A stretch of 37,892 bases of DNA from Sphingomonadales bacterium CG_4_10_14_3_um_filter_58_15 (GCA_002783865.1 PFJE01000003.1:1-37892), one strand, 5' to 3'; positions 1-9,076 are shown, counted from the first letter of the stretch. The notes: a model not told the origin generated them from the letters alone. Translations and numbers: made by a program.

Positions 1-242
1 CGATTGCTTCCGGCGCAATCAAGCTGCCAAAAACCGATGATCCGGTTGTGGAAGCGGACATGATCCGTTCGCTGGCGGCGCGACCAACCAGCACAAAATC
101 AACCTTCTCGACCGGAGGCGACGTGTCGCGCTTTGAAACGCGCTCGCCACCGCCACTGGCCGAAAAAGAGAAACCCAAAGGTCCGGTCGTCCGCGTCGCA
201 CGCGGCAACGCGGTCAATGAAATCGAGTTTGGAGACAAGTAA
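1..242 (+). CDS. cpaB: Flp pilus assembly protein CpaB, C-terminal end (5' truncated)
   Basis: The frame is open from the first bases of the window (first whole codon at 3) to TAA at 240-242, giving about 79 C-terminal residues. The tail ends in VRVARGNAVNEIEFGDK, which resembles the C-terminus of CpaB/RcpC proteins, where a short 'VRG' strand closes the protein. CpaB is a periplasmic SAF-domain protein that works with the CpaC secretin in Flp/Tad pilus export. The stop overlaps the start of cpaC by one base (TAATG), as expected for a translationally coupled pilus operon. The identity rests mainly on position directly before cpaC and on the tail motif; the SAF domain lies outside the window. 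Confidence 0.8.
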   Translation, partial: IASGAIKLPKTDDPVVEADMIRSLAARPTSTKSTFSTGGDVSRFETRSPPPLAEKEKPKGPVVRVARGNAVNEIEFGDK

Positions 243-1864
243 TGGCCGTAGAATATGCACAGCATAGCCGTTCGGCGAAAAAGGCACTCGGCGTTGCCGT
301 CGTTGCCGCCCTCGCCCTGGCTTTGGCTGCCAACAACGCGACAGCGCTGAATGCCCAGTCGGTAAACATCTCACAGCCCGATTCCCGCATTTCCGTTGCG
401 GTTGGCCGGGGCAAGCTGATCACTCTGCCTTCCCCGATTGAAGATATCTTCATTGCCGAAAACAACATTGCCGATGTCCAGGTCCGGTCCCCGCGCCAAA
501 TTTATATCTTCGGCAAAAAGGGTGGCCAGACCAGCTTTTATGCAACCAGTGCCTCCGGCAAGGTTATCTACTCGGCTGAAGTCTCGGTCGGTGCAGAAAT
601 TTCTTCGATTGATCAGATGCTCAGCCTGGCGATGCCGGATGCGAGTATCGCGGTCAGCACGACGAATAATTTCGTCCTGTTGACGGGTACGATCGCCAAC
701 CCGGATGATGCCGAGGAAGCGGAAAACCTCGTGCAGGCTTTTGTCGGTGGTGAAACTCGCGTTGTCAGCCGCTTGAAAACGGCGACGCCGATGCAGGTCA
801 ACCTGAAGGTCCGCTTCGCCGAAGTCAGCCGTTCGCTCGCCAAAGAGATCAACGGCAATATTTTGACCCGGGATACCACCGGCGGCTTCCAATTTGGTGT
901 GTCTCGTGGTCGCAACTTTGGTTCGATCACAGCTGCCACAGCCAATCTTCCCCAGCTTGACGCATCGCAACTATTCGGTTTGCCGGCAGGATCGGTCTCC
1001 CTTCCGTTCGACCCGGTAAGCGGGCAGTTCGTGACTGCGAGTGGCACCGCATTCAACTATGCCGGCGCTTCTGGTCTGAACACCATCCAGGCAGCAGGCC
1101 GTCTGTTTGGTCTTGATATCGCCACAGCATTAGACGTCTCCGAACGCGTTGGTTTGGTCAGTACTTTGGCATCGCCGAACCTGACCACCATCTCGGGAGA
1201 AACAGCAACCTTTCTGGCGGGCGGCGAATTTCCCATTCCGGTTTCGACCGGACTGGGCGAAGTAACCGTGCAGTACAAGAATTTCGGTGTCAGCCTGTCT
1301 TACACGCCGACCGTGCTCTCGAACGGGCGGATTTCCATCCGCGTTGCTCCAGAAGTTTCGGAAATCACCTCAAACGGCGCTGTTGTTCTTAATGGTTTCA
1401 GCATTCCGGCCGTGTCAACTCGCAGAGCGGAAACTACGGTTGAACTGGGGTCGGGCGAAAGCTTCATGATCGCTGGCCTGATGCAGAATAGCTATAACTC
1501 GGCAATCGACAAGACCCCTGGTCTGGCCGATGTTCCGATCCTCGGTACGCTATTCAAGTCCGATGGCTACCGTCGCAATGAAACCGAGCTGATGATCGTG
1601 GTCACACCTTATCTGGTGAAACCGGTCAGCGACAGCGAGATCGTCTTGCCTACCGACGGCTTCAAGGCAGCCAACGATGCGGAACGGTTCCTGTTGAACC
1701 GCAACCACTCCGGATCCGGCGGCGACAGACCCAAGCCGAGCGTGGCTCCGACACCACCGGCGACCCAGAGCTTTGGCAGCCTGGAGACTCAGGCCCCCGC
1801 CAAATCGGCGAAAAAATCCAACAAACCTGGCGGCACCGCTCCCGGTTTCAGTTTCGACAAATAA
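242..1864 (+). CDS. cpaC: Flp/Tad pilus outer-membrane secretin CpaC (RcpA)
   Basis: 540 aa. An N-terminal signal peptide (hydrophobic core about residues 16-35) precedes a pilus-secretin N-terminal domain (about 43-115, including LITLPSPIEDIFIAENNIAD). A BON-like segment follows (about 125-185), then the secretin core (about 300-460) with the conserved end TPGLADVPILGTLF and ETELMIVVTPYLV. The last 70 residues are a Pro/Ser/Lys-rich tail. The protein should form the outer-membrane channel for the Flp pilus. GGAG at 231-234 is correctly spaced for the ATG, which overlaps the cpaB stop. It is followed by the cpaD lipoprotein, its usual partner. Length and domain order are normal for CpaC. Confidence 0.95.
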   Translation: MAVEYAQHSRSAKKALGVAVVAALALALAANNATALNAQSVNISQPDSRISVAVGRGKLITLPSPIEDIFIAENNIADVQVRSPRQIYIFGKKGGQTSFYATSASGKVIYSAEVSVGAEISSIDQMLSLAMPDASIAVSTTNNFVLLTGTIANPDDAEEAENLVQAFVGGETRVVSRLKTATPMQVNLKVRFAEVSRSLAKEINGNILTRDTTGGFQFGVSRGRNFGSITAATANLPQLDASQLFGLPAGSVSLPFDPVSGQFVTASGTAFNYAGASGLNTIQAAGRLFGLDIATALDVSERVGLVSTLASPNLTTISGETATFLAGGEFPIPVSTGLGEVTVQYKNFGVSLSYTPTVLSNGRISIRVAPEVSEITSNGAVVLNGFSIPAVSTRRAETTVELGSGESFMIAGLMQNSYNSAIDKTPGLADVPILGTLFKSDGYRRNETELMIVVTPYLVKPVSDSEIVLPTDGFKAANDAERFLLNRNHSGSGGDRPKPSVAPTPPATQSFGSLETQAPAKSAKKSNKPGGTAPGFSFDK

Positions 1865-1885
1865 GCTCGGTCAGGAGAACAGATC

Positions 1886-2485
1886 ATGCGCATCGTATCA
1901 ATGGCACTTATCACCGCCCTCGGGCTCTCGGTTACGGCATGCGGCAGCACCACCGCGAACCGCAGCGTTTATAGCGAGCGCCAACCGGTTGTATCCAAAG
2001 CGAATTTCGTACTGGATCTGAACACCGGTGCTGGCGGACTGTCGACGGCCGAACAAAATCGGCTGTCCGGCTGGTTCGATGCGCTCGATCTGGGTTATGG
2101 CGACCGCATTTCGATCGATGATCCAAGCTATGCTGCGAGCCCCGTCGCCAAAGCGGCAGTCGAAAATATTGTCGCCAGCTACGGTCTGCTGGTCAGCGAC
2201 AAGGCGCCGGTAACCGAAGGCTATGTTCCCGCTGGTCTGATGCGGGTGGTCGTAACGCGCACGTCAGCTTCTGTACCGGGTTGCCCCGATTTCAGCCATC
2301 GCAGCCACACCGATTTTCAGGCACGGACCAGTGCCAACTATGGCTGCGGTACGAATAGCACGCTGTCGGCCATGATCGCCAATCCGGAAGATCTTGTCCG
2401 CGGCGAAAATGCCGATGGTGAAGATCAGGCGCAGGCATCCAAGGCTATTCGGGCTTATCGTGACAAGAAAGTTGGAGGACAATAA
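1886..2485 (+). CDS. cpaD: CpaD-family pilus assembly lipoprotein
   Basis: 199 aa. It begins with a lipoprotein signal whose lipobox ends LSVTAC, so Cys19 should be lipidated. The C-terminal half carries the CpaD signature: CPDFS, NYGC and MIANPEDLVRG. CpaD is thought to be the pilotin-like or accessory lipoprotein for the CpaC secretin. The Shine-Dalgarno AGGAG sits about 10 bases before the ATG, 21 bases after cpaC. The TAA stop shares a base with the next ATG (TAATG), as at the cpaB/cpaC junction. About 200 residues is normal for the family. Confidence 0.93.
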   Translation: MRIVSMALITALGLSVTACGSTTANRSVYSERQPVVSKANFVLDLNTGAGGLSTAEQNRLSGWFDALDLGYGDRISIDDPSYAASPVAKAAVENIVASYGLLVSDKAPVTEGYVPAGLMRVVVTRTSASVPGCPDFSHRSHTDFQARTSANYGCGTNSTLSAMIANPEDLVRGENADGEDQAQASKAIRAYRDKKVGGQ

Positions 2486-3771
2486 TGAACGCTCCCTGGA
2501 AACCTGGTTCAGCCGGTGGACGTGAACCGTTTGCGGCATTTGTCTGTGACGACGACACGCTAGAGATACTCCGTCCGGTCGCCGAAGAAATGGGCTGGTC
2601 GGTCGACAAATGTAACAAGGGCGGACTGCGCAATGCTGTTCAGACCCTTTCCGTATCCGCCAGTCCCAATATCCTGCTGGTAGACCTGTCGGAATCGGGT
2701 GACCCGTTGAACGACATCAACTCGCTGGCCGAAGTCTGCGAACCGGGCACTGTTGTGGTCGCCATGGGACAGGTCAATGACGTCCGACTGTATCGCGATT
2801 TGATCGTTAGCGGCTTGCAGGATTATCTGCTGAAGCCGTTTAGCCCGGAACAGTTGCGCGACGTATTGGCTCAGGCGCAAGCAGTGCTCAACGCGCCGAA
2901 AAACGAAGATCCGCAAGCCGAAAAACCGCATATTTCAACCGCGGTAATCGGCACACGTGGCGGCGTCGGAGCCTCGACCATTGCGACCTCGGTGGCGTGG
3001 CTGCTCAGCAATGACAAGGAACGTCTCACCGCGTTGCTTGATCTGGATGTCCATTTCGGCACCGGCGCGCTCTCTCTGGATCTGGAGCCCGGTCGCGGTC
3101 TTATCGACGCAATCGATAACCCCAGCCGTATCGATGGCCTTTTCATCGAACGCGCCATGATCAAGGCCAACGAAAAGCTGTCTTTGCTTTCGGCCGAAGC
3201 GCCGATCCATTCGCCGATCATGACCGACGGCACCGCGTTCTTCCAGTTGCAGGAAGAGTTTCGCGCTGCGTTCGACTGTACGGTGATCGACTTGCCGCGC
3301 GATATGCTGATCAACTATCCGCATCTGCTCGGCGACGTGAATGCCACCATCATCGTAACGGAACTGACACTGGCTTCGGCGCGGGACTGCATTCGCCTGC
3401 TCTCCTGGCTGAAATCGCACGCTGCGCAGAGCAAAGTCTATGTCGTCGCCAATAAGGTGCAAACCTCCAACTTGGAAATCAGCCGTCAGGATTTCGAAGG
3501 CTCGATTGAGCGCAAAATCGACGTCCTGGTTCCCTATGACCCCAGAACTGCCGCCCAATCTGCAAAATTGGGTCAGGCGCTGGTGGAGGCTGGCAAGTCA
3601 AGCAAAGCCTCGGCGAAAATCATCGAGCTGACCAACCTGGTTCTCGGATCCGCTGGTGTCGGTGACGACGCGGATGCCATGGGCGACAAGAAATCTTTGC
3701 TCGAAAAATTTGGTGATCTGAAGTCACTTCTGCCGTCGAAAAAAATAAAAGAGGATGCTCCTAAAGTCTGA
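2485..3771 (+). CDS. cpaE: CpaE-family pilus assembly ATPase (receiver-like domain plus MinD-like ATPase)
   Basis: 428 aa. Residues about 14-135 form a CheY-like receiver domain, with Asp67 in LLVDLS at the acceptor position and Lys117 in LLKPFS. Residues about 148-395 are a MinD/ParA-like ATPase with the deviant loop GTRGGVGAST (156-165) and the DLDVHFG strand (186-192). The loop lacks the second Lys of KGGxGKT, which is usual in CpaE. The C-terminus is a charged tail. CpaE/TadZ localises the Flp pilus machine at the inner membrane. GGAGGA lies 7 bases before the ATG, which overlaps the cpaD stop. CpaF, which normally follows, is missing. Confidence 0.93.
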   Translation: MNAPWKPGSAGGREPFAAFVCDDDTLEILRPVAEEMGWSVDKCNKGGLRNAVQTLSVSASPNILLVDLSESGDPLNDINSLAEVCEPGTVVVAMGQVNDVRLYRDLIVSGLQDYLLKPFSPEQLRDVLAQAQAVLNAPKNEDPQAEKPHISTAVIGTRGGVGASTIATSVAWLLSNDKERLTALLDLDVHFGTGALSLDLEPGRGLIDAIDNPSRIDGLFIERAMIKANEKLSLLSAEAPIHSPIMTDGTAFFQLQEEFRAAFDCTVIDLPRDMLINYPHLLGDVNATIIVTELTLASARDCIRLLSWLKSHAAQSKVYVVANKVQTSNLEISRQDFEGSIERKIDVLVPYDPRTAAQSAKLGQALVEAGKSSKASAKIIELTNLVLGSAGVGDDADAMGDKKSLLEKFGDLKSLLPSKKIKEDAPKV

Positions 3772-3811
3772 AGCGGGCGCAGATACTCTTCAGCTTTAAA
3801 GGAATTATAAT

Positions 3812-4783
3812 ATGGGTATGATGCAAATGGCGATATTGGCTGCTGGCGTTCTGGCGGTGCTGTTCCTGCTCATCTTTGCATTTGCCGGCCCATCTGCGTC
3901 CAGAGCCGGCGCAAAACGGCTGGACAAGCTGAAATATCGCCATTCTGACAATGCCGACGTGCGTGTGGAAGCGCAGATGAAAAAGGCATTGTCGGCACGA
4001 CGCAAGACCACGCGCCCCAAGGGCGAGAATATGACCAAGCTGGAAATTCTTGCGATCCGCATGGAGAAAACCGGCAAAAACTGGCCGCTTTCCTATTTTT
4101 TCTACGCGGCAGGCGGATTGTTTCTGCTCGCCTCCGGGCTGCTGCTGCTCAAAGGCGCGCCAATTCTGCTGTGTCTGTTTGTCGGGCTTCTGCTCGGTGC
4201 CGGGCTGCCGCACTTCATTGTCGGATTTCTGATCAACCGGCGGGTTGGCAAGTTTACCGCCTCCTTTCCCGATGCCATTGAGCTGCTCGTCCGCGGCCTG
4301 CGGTCCGGCCTGCCCGTCACAGAAACAATCGGTGTCGTTGCAAAAGAAGTTGGCGGGCCTGTGGGCGAGGAATTTCGGAAGGTGGTCGATCGGATCAAGA
4401 TTGGCCAAACGATGGAGGATGCACTGCAGGAAAGCGCGAAGCGGATGGACACGCCCGAATTCCAGTTTTTCTGTATCACTTTGGCGATCCAGCGGGAAAC
4501 CGGCGGTAATCTCGCAGAAACGCTGTCCAATCTCGCCGATGTGCTGCGCAAGCGTGGCCAGATGAAACTCAAGATCAAGGCGATGTCCTCGGAATCGAAG
4601 GCGTCAGCCTATATCGTCGGTTCGCTGCCGTTCATTGTTTTCGCACTGGTCTATTCGGTAAACCCGACTTATCTGGCCGGATTTTTCTACGAAGAACGTC
4701 TTATCGTCGCCGGCATGGGCGGCTTGTGCTGGATGAGTATTGGCGTCTTCATCATGGCCAAAATGGTCAGCTTTGAGATTTAG
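3812..4783 (+). CDS. tadB: Flp pilus inner-membrane platform protein TadB
   Basis: 323 aa. One transmembrane helix lies near the N-terminus (about 5-26) and two more at about 92-140. A type II secretion F (T2SSF) domain follows (about 150-265) with FPDAIELLVRGLRSGLP and the QRETGGNLAETLSNLADVLR core. Two C-terminal helices end the protein. TadB and TadC form the inner-membrane platform that converts work of the CpaF ATPase into pilin assembly. AAGGA at about 3799-3803 precedes the ATG. It starts only 40 bases after cpaE, so no cpaF gene lies between, unlike the usual cpaE-cpaF-tadB order. Confidence 0.93.
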   Translation: MGMMQMAILAAGVLAVLFLLIFAFAGPSASRAGAKRLDKLKYRHSDNADVRVEAQMKKALSARRKTTRPKGENMTKLEILAIRMEKTGKNWPLSYFFYAAGGLFLLASGLLLLKGAPILLCLFVGLLLGAGLPHFIVGFLINRRVGKFTASFPDAIELLVRGLRSGLPVTETIGVVAKEVGGPVGEEFRKVVDRIKIGQTMEDALQESAKRMDTPEFQFFCITLAIQRETGGNLAETLSNLADVLRKRGQMKLKIKAMSSESKASAYIVGSLPFIVFALVYSVNPTYLAGFFYEERLIVAGMGGLCWMSIGVFIMAKMVSFEI

Positions 4784-4801
4784 AATGAAGGTGCAAGGCA
4801 A

Positions 4802-5791
4802 ATGACAGTTAGCGGCGGACCAACATTATTCGGCATCGACGTGCTCTGGGTAGCGACAATATTTGCGGCCGTTGCGGCTACGGCGGTATTTTTCGCCATC
4901 TATGCGGCCGTCACCGTGCGCGACCCTATGGCAAAACGGGTGCAGGCCCTGAACAAGCGGCGGGAGCAGTTGAAGGCTGGCATCATGGCCTCAACGACCA
5001 AGAAGCGGGCGAAGCTGGTACAGCAGAATGATACCACCGACCGTATGCGCAACATATTGTCGTCCCTGCAAGTGCTGCAGGAGGCGCAGGTCAAGGAAGC
5101 GCAACAGAAGCTGGCACAGGCAGGCATCCGGTCGAAGGATTTGGCGTTTCTTATCATCTTCAGTCGGCTGGTTTTGCCGATCGTGCTCGGCGGCGGTGCC
5201 GCGCTGGCAATATATGGCTTCAATTATCTGGCCGACTGGTCGGACATCAAGCGTTTTGCCGTCTTCGCCGGTGCTGCCATTCTGGGCTATAAAGGGGCGG
5301 ATATTTACGTCAACAACCTGATCGCCAAACGGACCAACTTGATCCGCAAGGGCTTGCCCGATGCGATCGATCTTCTCGTCATTTGTGCGGAAGCCGGACT
5401 GACGGTGGACACAGCCTTTGGTCGCGTTTCAAAGGAACTCGGCACCGCCTACCCGGAACTGGCGGACGAATTTTCGCTCACATCAATCGAGCTCGGTTTT
5501 CTGACCGAGCGGCGGCAGGCCTTTGAAAATCTTGCCTATCGAGTGGCGCTGGACCATGTCAAAGGCGTCGTCACCACGATGATCCAGACCGAAAAATATG
5601 GTACGCCGCTGGCGTCTTCGCTCCGCGTTCTGTCTGCAGAATTCCGTAACGACCGGATGATGCGGGCTGAGGAAAAAGCCGCGCGTCTGCCAGCGATTAT
5701 GACCATCCCGCTGATCCTGTTCATTCTGCCAACCCTGTTCATCGTGATCCTCGGCCCTGCGGCCTGCTCGATCTCCGATGCGATGATGTAG
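4802..5791 (+). CDS. tadC: Flp pilus inner-membrane platform protein TadC
   Basis: 329 aa. The topology is TadC-like: an N-terminal helix (about 10-36), a cytosolic coiled segment, two helices (about 115-172), a T2SSF domain (about 180-295, beginning LPDAIDLLVICAEAGLTVD) and a last helix in PLILFILPTLFIVILGP. It pairs with TadB, 18 bases upstream, in the inner-membrane platform of the Flp pilus. A perfect terminator hairpin about 25 bases after the stop shows that the operon ends here. tadD, tadE/F, flp and cpaA are therefore not downstream and must be elsewhere or upstream of the window. Confidence 0.93.
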   Translation: MTVSGGPTLFGIDVLWVATIFAAVAATAVFFAIYAAVTVRDPMAKRVQALNKRREQLKAGIMASTTKKRAKLVQQNDTTDRMRNILSSLQVLQEAQVKEAQQKLAQAGIRSKDLAFLIIFSRLVLPIVLGGGAALAIYGFNYLADWSDIKRFAVFAGAAILGYKGADIYVNNLIAKRTNLIRKGLPDAIDLLVICAEAGLTVDTAFGRVSKELGTAYPELADEFSLTSIELGFLTERRQAFENLAYRVALDHVKGVVTTMIQTEKYGTPLASSLRVLSAEFRNDRMMRAEEKAARLPAIMTIPLILFILPTLFIVILGPAACSISDAMM

Positions 5792-5816
5792 CGGGAAGCA
5801 AATCTGAAAAATCAGG

Positions 5817-5845
5817 AGAGCGGCAGGCGACTGCCGCTCTTTTTT
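5817..5845 (+). terminator. Intrinsic terminator of the Flp/Tad operon
   Basis: A perfect 10-bp stem (5817-5826 with 5831-5840) closed by a GCGA tetraloop runs straight into six T residues (5840-5845). It lies between tadC (+) and the convergent marR (-), whose stop codon begins at 5845. On the - strand the same stem is followed by a short T tract within CCTGATTTTTCAG, so it may work in both directions. Confidence 0.93.
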
Positions 5846-6288
5846 CATGCTTTTGCGATAGCGTCTGCGGATTCTTTTATCTTTGCCAGCATCACCGACA
5901 GATCAGCTTTCTCTTCCGCGCCCAGCACCGCCATGATCTTCTTGTCCATGGCCTGGGCAGCGGGCAGGATCTGGCCATAAAGATCGCGGCCCGTGCTGCT
6001 CAGCAACAGATGGTGGGACCGACCATCGGCGCTATTGGGACTGCGATCAAGCAAGGCCCGGTCAACCAGATTTTTCACCGCTCGATTGACGGTTACCTTG
6101 TCCATCAACGTCGCCTCCACCAACTGCCGCTGGGTCGATGCTCCACGGGTTCCCAGCACAGCCATGACGCGCCATTCCGGTATTTTGAGGCCAAAGCGGC
6201 TTTTATACTCGCTCGCGATCAGGTCGCTGGCGGCGTTTGAAGCCGTCGACAGCTGGTAGGGGAGAAAATCATCAAGGTTAAATGTCAT
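5845..6288 (-). CDS. MarR-family transcriptional regulator
   Basis: 147 aa with a winged helix-turn-helix of MarR type: IPEWRVMAVLG (about 36-46), a recognition helix around DKVTVNRAVKNLVDRALL (about 63-80), and a wing with DGRSHHLLLSSTGR (about 88-101). Terminal helices would form the dimer interface. MarR proteins usually repress nearby transport or catabolic genes in response to small phenolic ligands. It lies 9 bases after the TonB receptor and reads the same way, so it is probably the last gene of the maiA-receptor unit and may control it. No clear Shine-Dalgarno precedes the ATG. The ligand is unknown. Confidence 0.9.
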   Translation of the reverse strand: MTFNLDDFLPYQLSTASNAASDLIASEYKSRFGLKIPEWRVMAVLGTRGASTQRQLVEATLMDKVTVNRAVKNLVDRALLDRSPNSADGRSHHLLLSSTGRDLYGQILPAAQAMDKKIMAVLGAEEKADLSVMLAKIKESADAIAKA

Positions 6289-6297
6289 AAGTAATAT

Positions 6298-8382
6298 TTA
6301 TTCAATTTTAGCACGAAGTCCAATCCAAAATGTCCGTGGGAAGGCACGTTCTATTATTCCATTGCTACTGACTGCGGCCTCTACCCGCGCATCAAGAAGA
6401 TTTTCAACCCGCGTTTCGACCAGCAGCCGATCGTTGACGGCCAGCGCCATCCGGCCGTCGATGGTGAACGCGTCGGCCAGGCTGAGAATATTGACGTCAT
6501 CCTCGAACTGCTGACCGATATAGCGCGCTGACAGGCTTGCTCCCGTACCATCTTCGGTTTCCCATCGGATGGTTCCCGATGCATTGTGCCGGGGCACCTG
6601 AGCCGGACGCAAACCGTCAATCGGCGCGGCATCGCCGCTCCCGTCAACCTTGGCATCAACAAAGGAATAGCCGGCGCGGAAGGTCAGGCCCTCGGCCAGT
6701 TCTGCCAGATCGAACAGCGCATCAATTTCGATGCCCTTGGACTGAATCGCCTCCAGATTCTGGCGCTGGCTGTAACTGGCACCAGCCGCGACAAAGCCGA
6801 CCCCCGGGAAGACGCCGGGACCATTGGCCAATGTCACGTTGGCAATGGCATTATCGAGTTGGTTGTAGAACGCCGTAACGCCAAGGGTTACGCTGCCACT
6901 GCTCCAATCGAGTCCGAGCTCGGCGCCTTTGACCCGCTCCGGTTCCAGCAACTCATTGGCGGCGGTTGCATCGTCGCCGACGCGGAATGGCCGGAACAGT
7001 TCGTTGAGCGTCGGCAAGCGCCAGCCAAGATAGGCGGCGCCGCGAAAGGTTAGGGCATCGGTCGCGTCGTAAGCAAAACCCCCGCGTCCGGTAAATTCAC
7101 TGCCGCTGCGATTGGTGAATTTTTCGTCCGTCCTGACCGAACCGGGGAAGGGATTGATCAGCTCGATCTCCTTGCGAAAACCGCTATCGATCGACCAGAA
7201 GTCAATGCGTCCGCCGCCGGTCAGAACGAGCGCATCGCTAGCCTGCATACTGGCCTCAACAAAGCCGCCATAGGTCGCGGTGCTGCCACCTGCCCTGCGG
7301 CTGCGGCGCGGAGTATCATTGTCGGCAAAGAAGAAATTCTCTTTGGTTTCCCCCTCGGTCCGGCGCCAGTCGCCCCCAAGGCGCAGTTCGATATCGTCGC
7401 CAACCGGAGGCCGCACCTCAAAGCGCGCACCGAGACCGGTAGAGGGCACATTATATTGCTCGAACACGCGGCTGACCGCATTGCGATCATCCGCGACGCC
7501 GCCAAAGCTGACATCGAAATTGCGGATCTGGACATAGGTAAGCGCGGACCATTGCCAGTCCGAGGCGCGGTTGACCAGCCGGATGCTGGCATCGGCGCCG
7601 TCATTATGATTTTCGCTGAACGCAAAGCCGCGCTCGCGGTCATCGATGAAGGCACGGACATTGGCCTGCAATTCGGTGCTGTCAGTCAGCGGCGCGACAA
7701 AACGCACGGCTAGCCCGGCCTGTTCATATTCTGCCGGACGATCGACCGAGCCGCGCTGGCCTTCGATGATCGGAATGAAGCCGTCGCCGCGCGCATAATT
7801 GGCCGAAATGGTCAGCTGCCCCTGCCCAAGTTCGCGGCCGAACAGCAGATCGGCATCCACGCTGTTGCGGCTGCCATAAGCGGCGCCAAGTTCGATTCTG
7901 TCGCCGACATTGTCGCTGAACAATTCGATGGTGCCGGAAATCGCGCCCTGGCCTTCTGCGCCGCTGCCGCCGCCGCGGGTTATCCTGGCACTTTTCAAGG
8001 CAAGCGCATCATAGCCTGGCCAGGCCACCCAGCCGCCAAACGGATCGGCTTGCGGTACGCCGTCCAGGATCAACAAAGCGCGCGAAGAGGCATTTCCGCC
8101 CAGTCCGCGCAGCGTAACGCCCTGGCTGGTCGGGTTGGCAGACCGGGCGTCCGATCGACGGAATTGCTGCAGACCGGGCACGTTCCGTAATATATTCTCG
8201 ACCGGTTGCGGAGAATCGATCGATATGTCGGTTGCGCTATAGGCCTTGTCACCCAGCGAAACCGGCAGTCCGGTGACGATGATCTGTGCTGACTGATCGT
8301 TGTCGTCATTGCCGGTTTGCTCCTGCGCCCAGGCAGGAACATTCATCGCCAGCAAGGGCAGCGCACAAATATATTTTCTCAC
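6298..8382 (-). CDS. TonB-dependent outer-membrane receptor
   Basis: 694 aa from a GTG start at 8382. The reading frame could begin 18 codons earlier, but this GTG overlaps the maiA stop (GTGA) and gives a clean signal peptide ending in PAWAQ. A TonB-box-like IIVTG is followed by the plug domain (about 45-150, with VPGLQQFRRSDARS and SRALLILDGVPQADPFGG) and a beta-barrel to the C-terminus. The protein should import a ligand across the outer membrane using TonB energy; the substrate cannot be read from the sequence. The C-terminus is ...GLRAKIE, not the usual terminal Phe/Trp. The link with maiA and marR suggests an aromatic-related substrate, which is inference. Confidence 0.9.
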   Translation of the reverse strand: MRKYICALPLLAMNVPAWAQEQTGNDDNDQSAQIIVTGLPVSLGDKAYSATDISIDSPQPVENILRNVPGLQQFRRSDARSANPTSQGVTLRGLGGNASSRALLILDGVPQADPFGGWVAWPGYDALALKSARITRGGGSGAEGQGAISGTIELFSDNVGDRIELGAAYGSRNSVDADLLFGRELGQGQLTISANYARGDGFIPIIEGQRGSVDRPAEYEQAGLAVRFVAPLTDSTELQANVRAFIDDRERGFAFSENHNDGADASIRLVNRASDWQWSALTYVQIRNFDVSFGGVADDRNAVSRVFEQYNVPSTGLGARFEVRPPVGDDIELRLGGDWRRTEGETKENFFFADNDTPRRSRRAGGSTATYGGFVEASMQASDALVLTGGGRIDFWSIDSGFRKEIELINPFPGSVRTDEKFTNRSGSEFTGRGGFAYDATDALTFRGAAYLGWRLPTLNELFRPFRVGDDATAANELLEPERVKGAELGLDWSSGSVTLGVTAFYNQLDNAIANVTLANGPGVFPGVGFVAAGASYSQRQNLEAIQSKGIEIDALFDLAELAEGLTFRAGYSFVDAKVDGSGDAAPIDGLRPAQVPRHNASGTIRWETEDGTGASLSARYIGQQFEDDVNILSLADAFTIDGRMALAVNDRLLVETRVENLLDARVEAAVSSNGIIERAFPRTFWIGLRAKIE

Positions 8383-9011
8383 GCTGGCTTCACGGCTTCC
8401 GGAGCCGCCTTCCGAAAGGCCTCCTGTTCGTTGCACGCCGCATCAATCCGCACGAGTTTGGGAAACGCGCTCAAATTCGTTTCGAACCGCCGGGCATTGG
8501 CCATTTGCGGGACGAGACACACATCGGCAAGATTGGGCTGATCGCCGCCGAACAGACCGGTTGCGGGAGCCATGGCTTCCAGCGCTGCGAAGCCTTCCGT
8601 GATCCAGTGGCGATACCAGATATCGACCGACTCAGGCGATTGCCCCAGTTCATCCTTGAGATATTTCAAGATCCGCAGATTGTTCACCGGATGGATATCG
8701 GCAGCGATGATCATCGCCTGGGCGAGCGTGGTCGCTCGCTCGAATGGATCGCGGGACACCATCGGCGGGTCGGCATATTGGGCGTCGAGATAATCGATAA
8801 TCGCCAGCGACTGGGTCAGATCATGCCCGTCGATACAAAGCATCGGCACAAAACCCTGCGGATTGCGCGCGACATAGGCCGGATCCTTCTGGTCGCCATC
8901 GAGCAGACTGGTGTTGACGGACGTATAAGCGACGCCCTTGAGGTTCAGCGCGATGCGCACCCGGTAGCTCGCCGAGCTGCGCCAATAGTCATAGAGGATG
9001 ATATCTGTCAT
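8379..9011 (-). CDS. maiA: Maleylacetoacetate isomerase (zeta-class glutathione S-transferase)
   Basis: 210 aa. The thioredoxin-fold half carries the zeta-class signature SSASYRVRIALNLKG (12-26) and NPQGFVPML. The helical half has DIHPVNNLRILKYL, also typical of MaiA. The enzyme isomerises maleylacetoacetate to fumarylacetoacetate with glutathione in tyrosine or gentisate-type degradation. The Cys of the classical SSCSxRVR motif is Ala14 here; the catalytic-region Ser residues are kept. No homogentisate dioxygenase or fumarylacetoacetase gene is nearby, so the true substrate could differ. The TGA overlaps the GTG of the TonB receptor by four bases, indicating coupled translation. Confidence 0.88.
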   Translation of the reverse strand: MTDIILYDYWRSSASYRVRIALNLKGVAYTSVNTSLLDGDQKDPAYVARNPQGFVPMLCIDGHDLTQSLAIIDYLDAQYADPPMVSRDPFERATTLAQAMIIAADIHPVNNLRILKYLKDELGQSPESVDIWYRHWITEGFAALEAMAPATGLFGGDQPNLADVCLVPQMANARRFETNLSAFPKLVRIDAACNEQEAFRKAAPEAVKPA

Positions 9012-9076
9012 GCGCTGGCTTTGACGATTGGACAGCGGAAATGCAAGCCTTGCTGTTCACTCGCCAGCCGCGAGAA

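Noticed and set aside
2950-2985. CpaE ATPase loop without the usual second Lys, read as a dead ATPase
   Set aside because: The RGGVGAST form of the loop is normal in the CpaE family and does not mark a defect.
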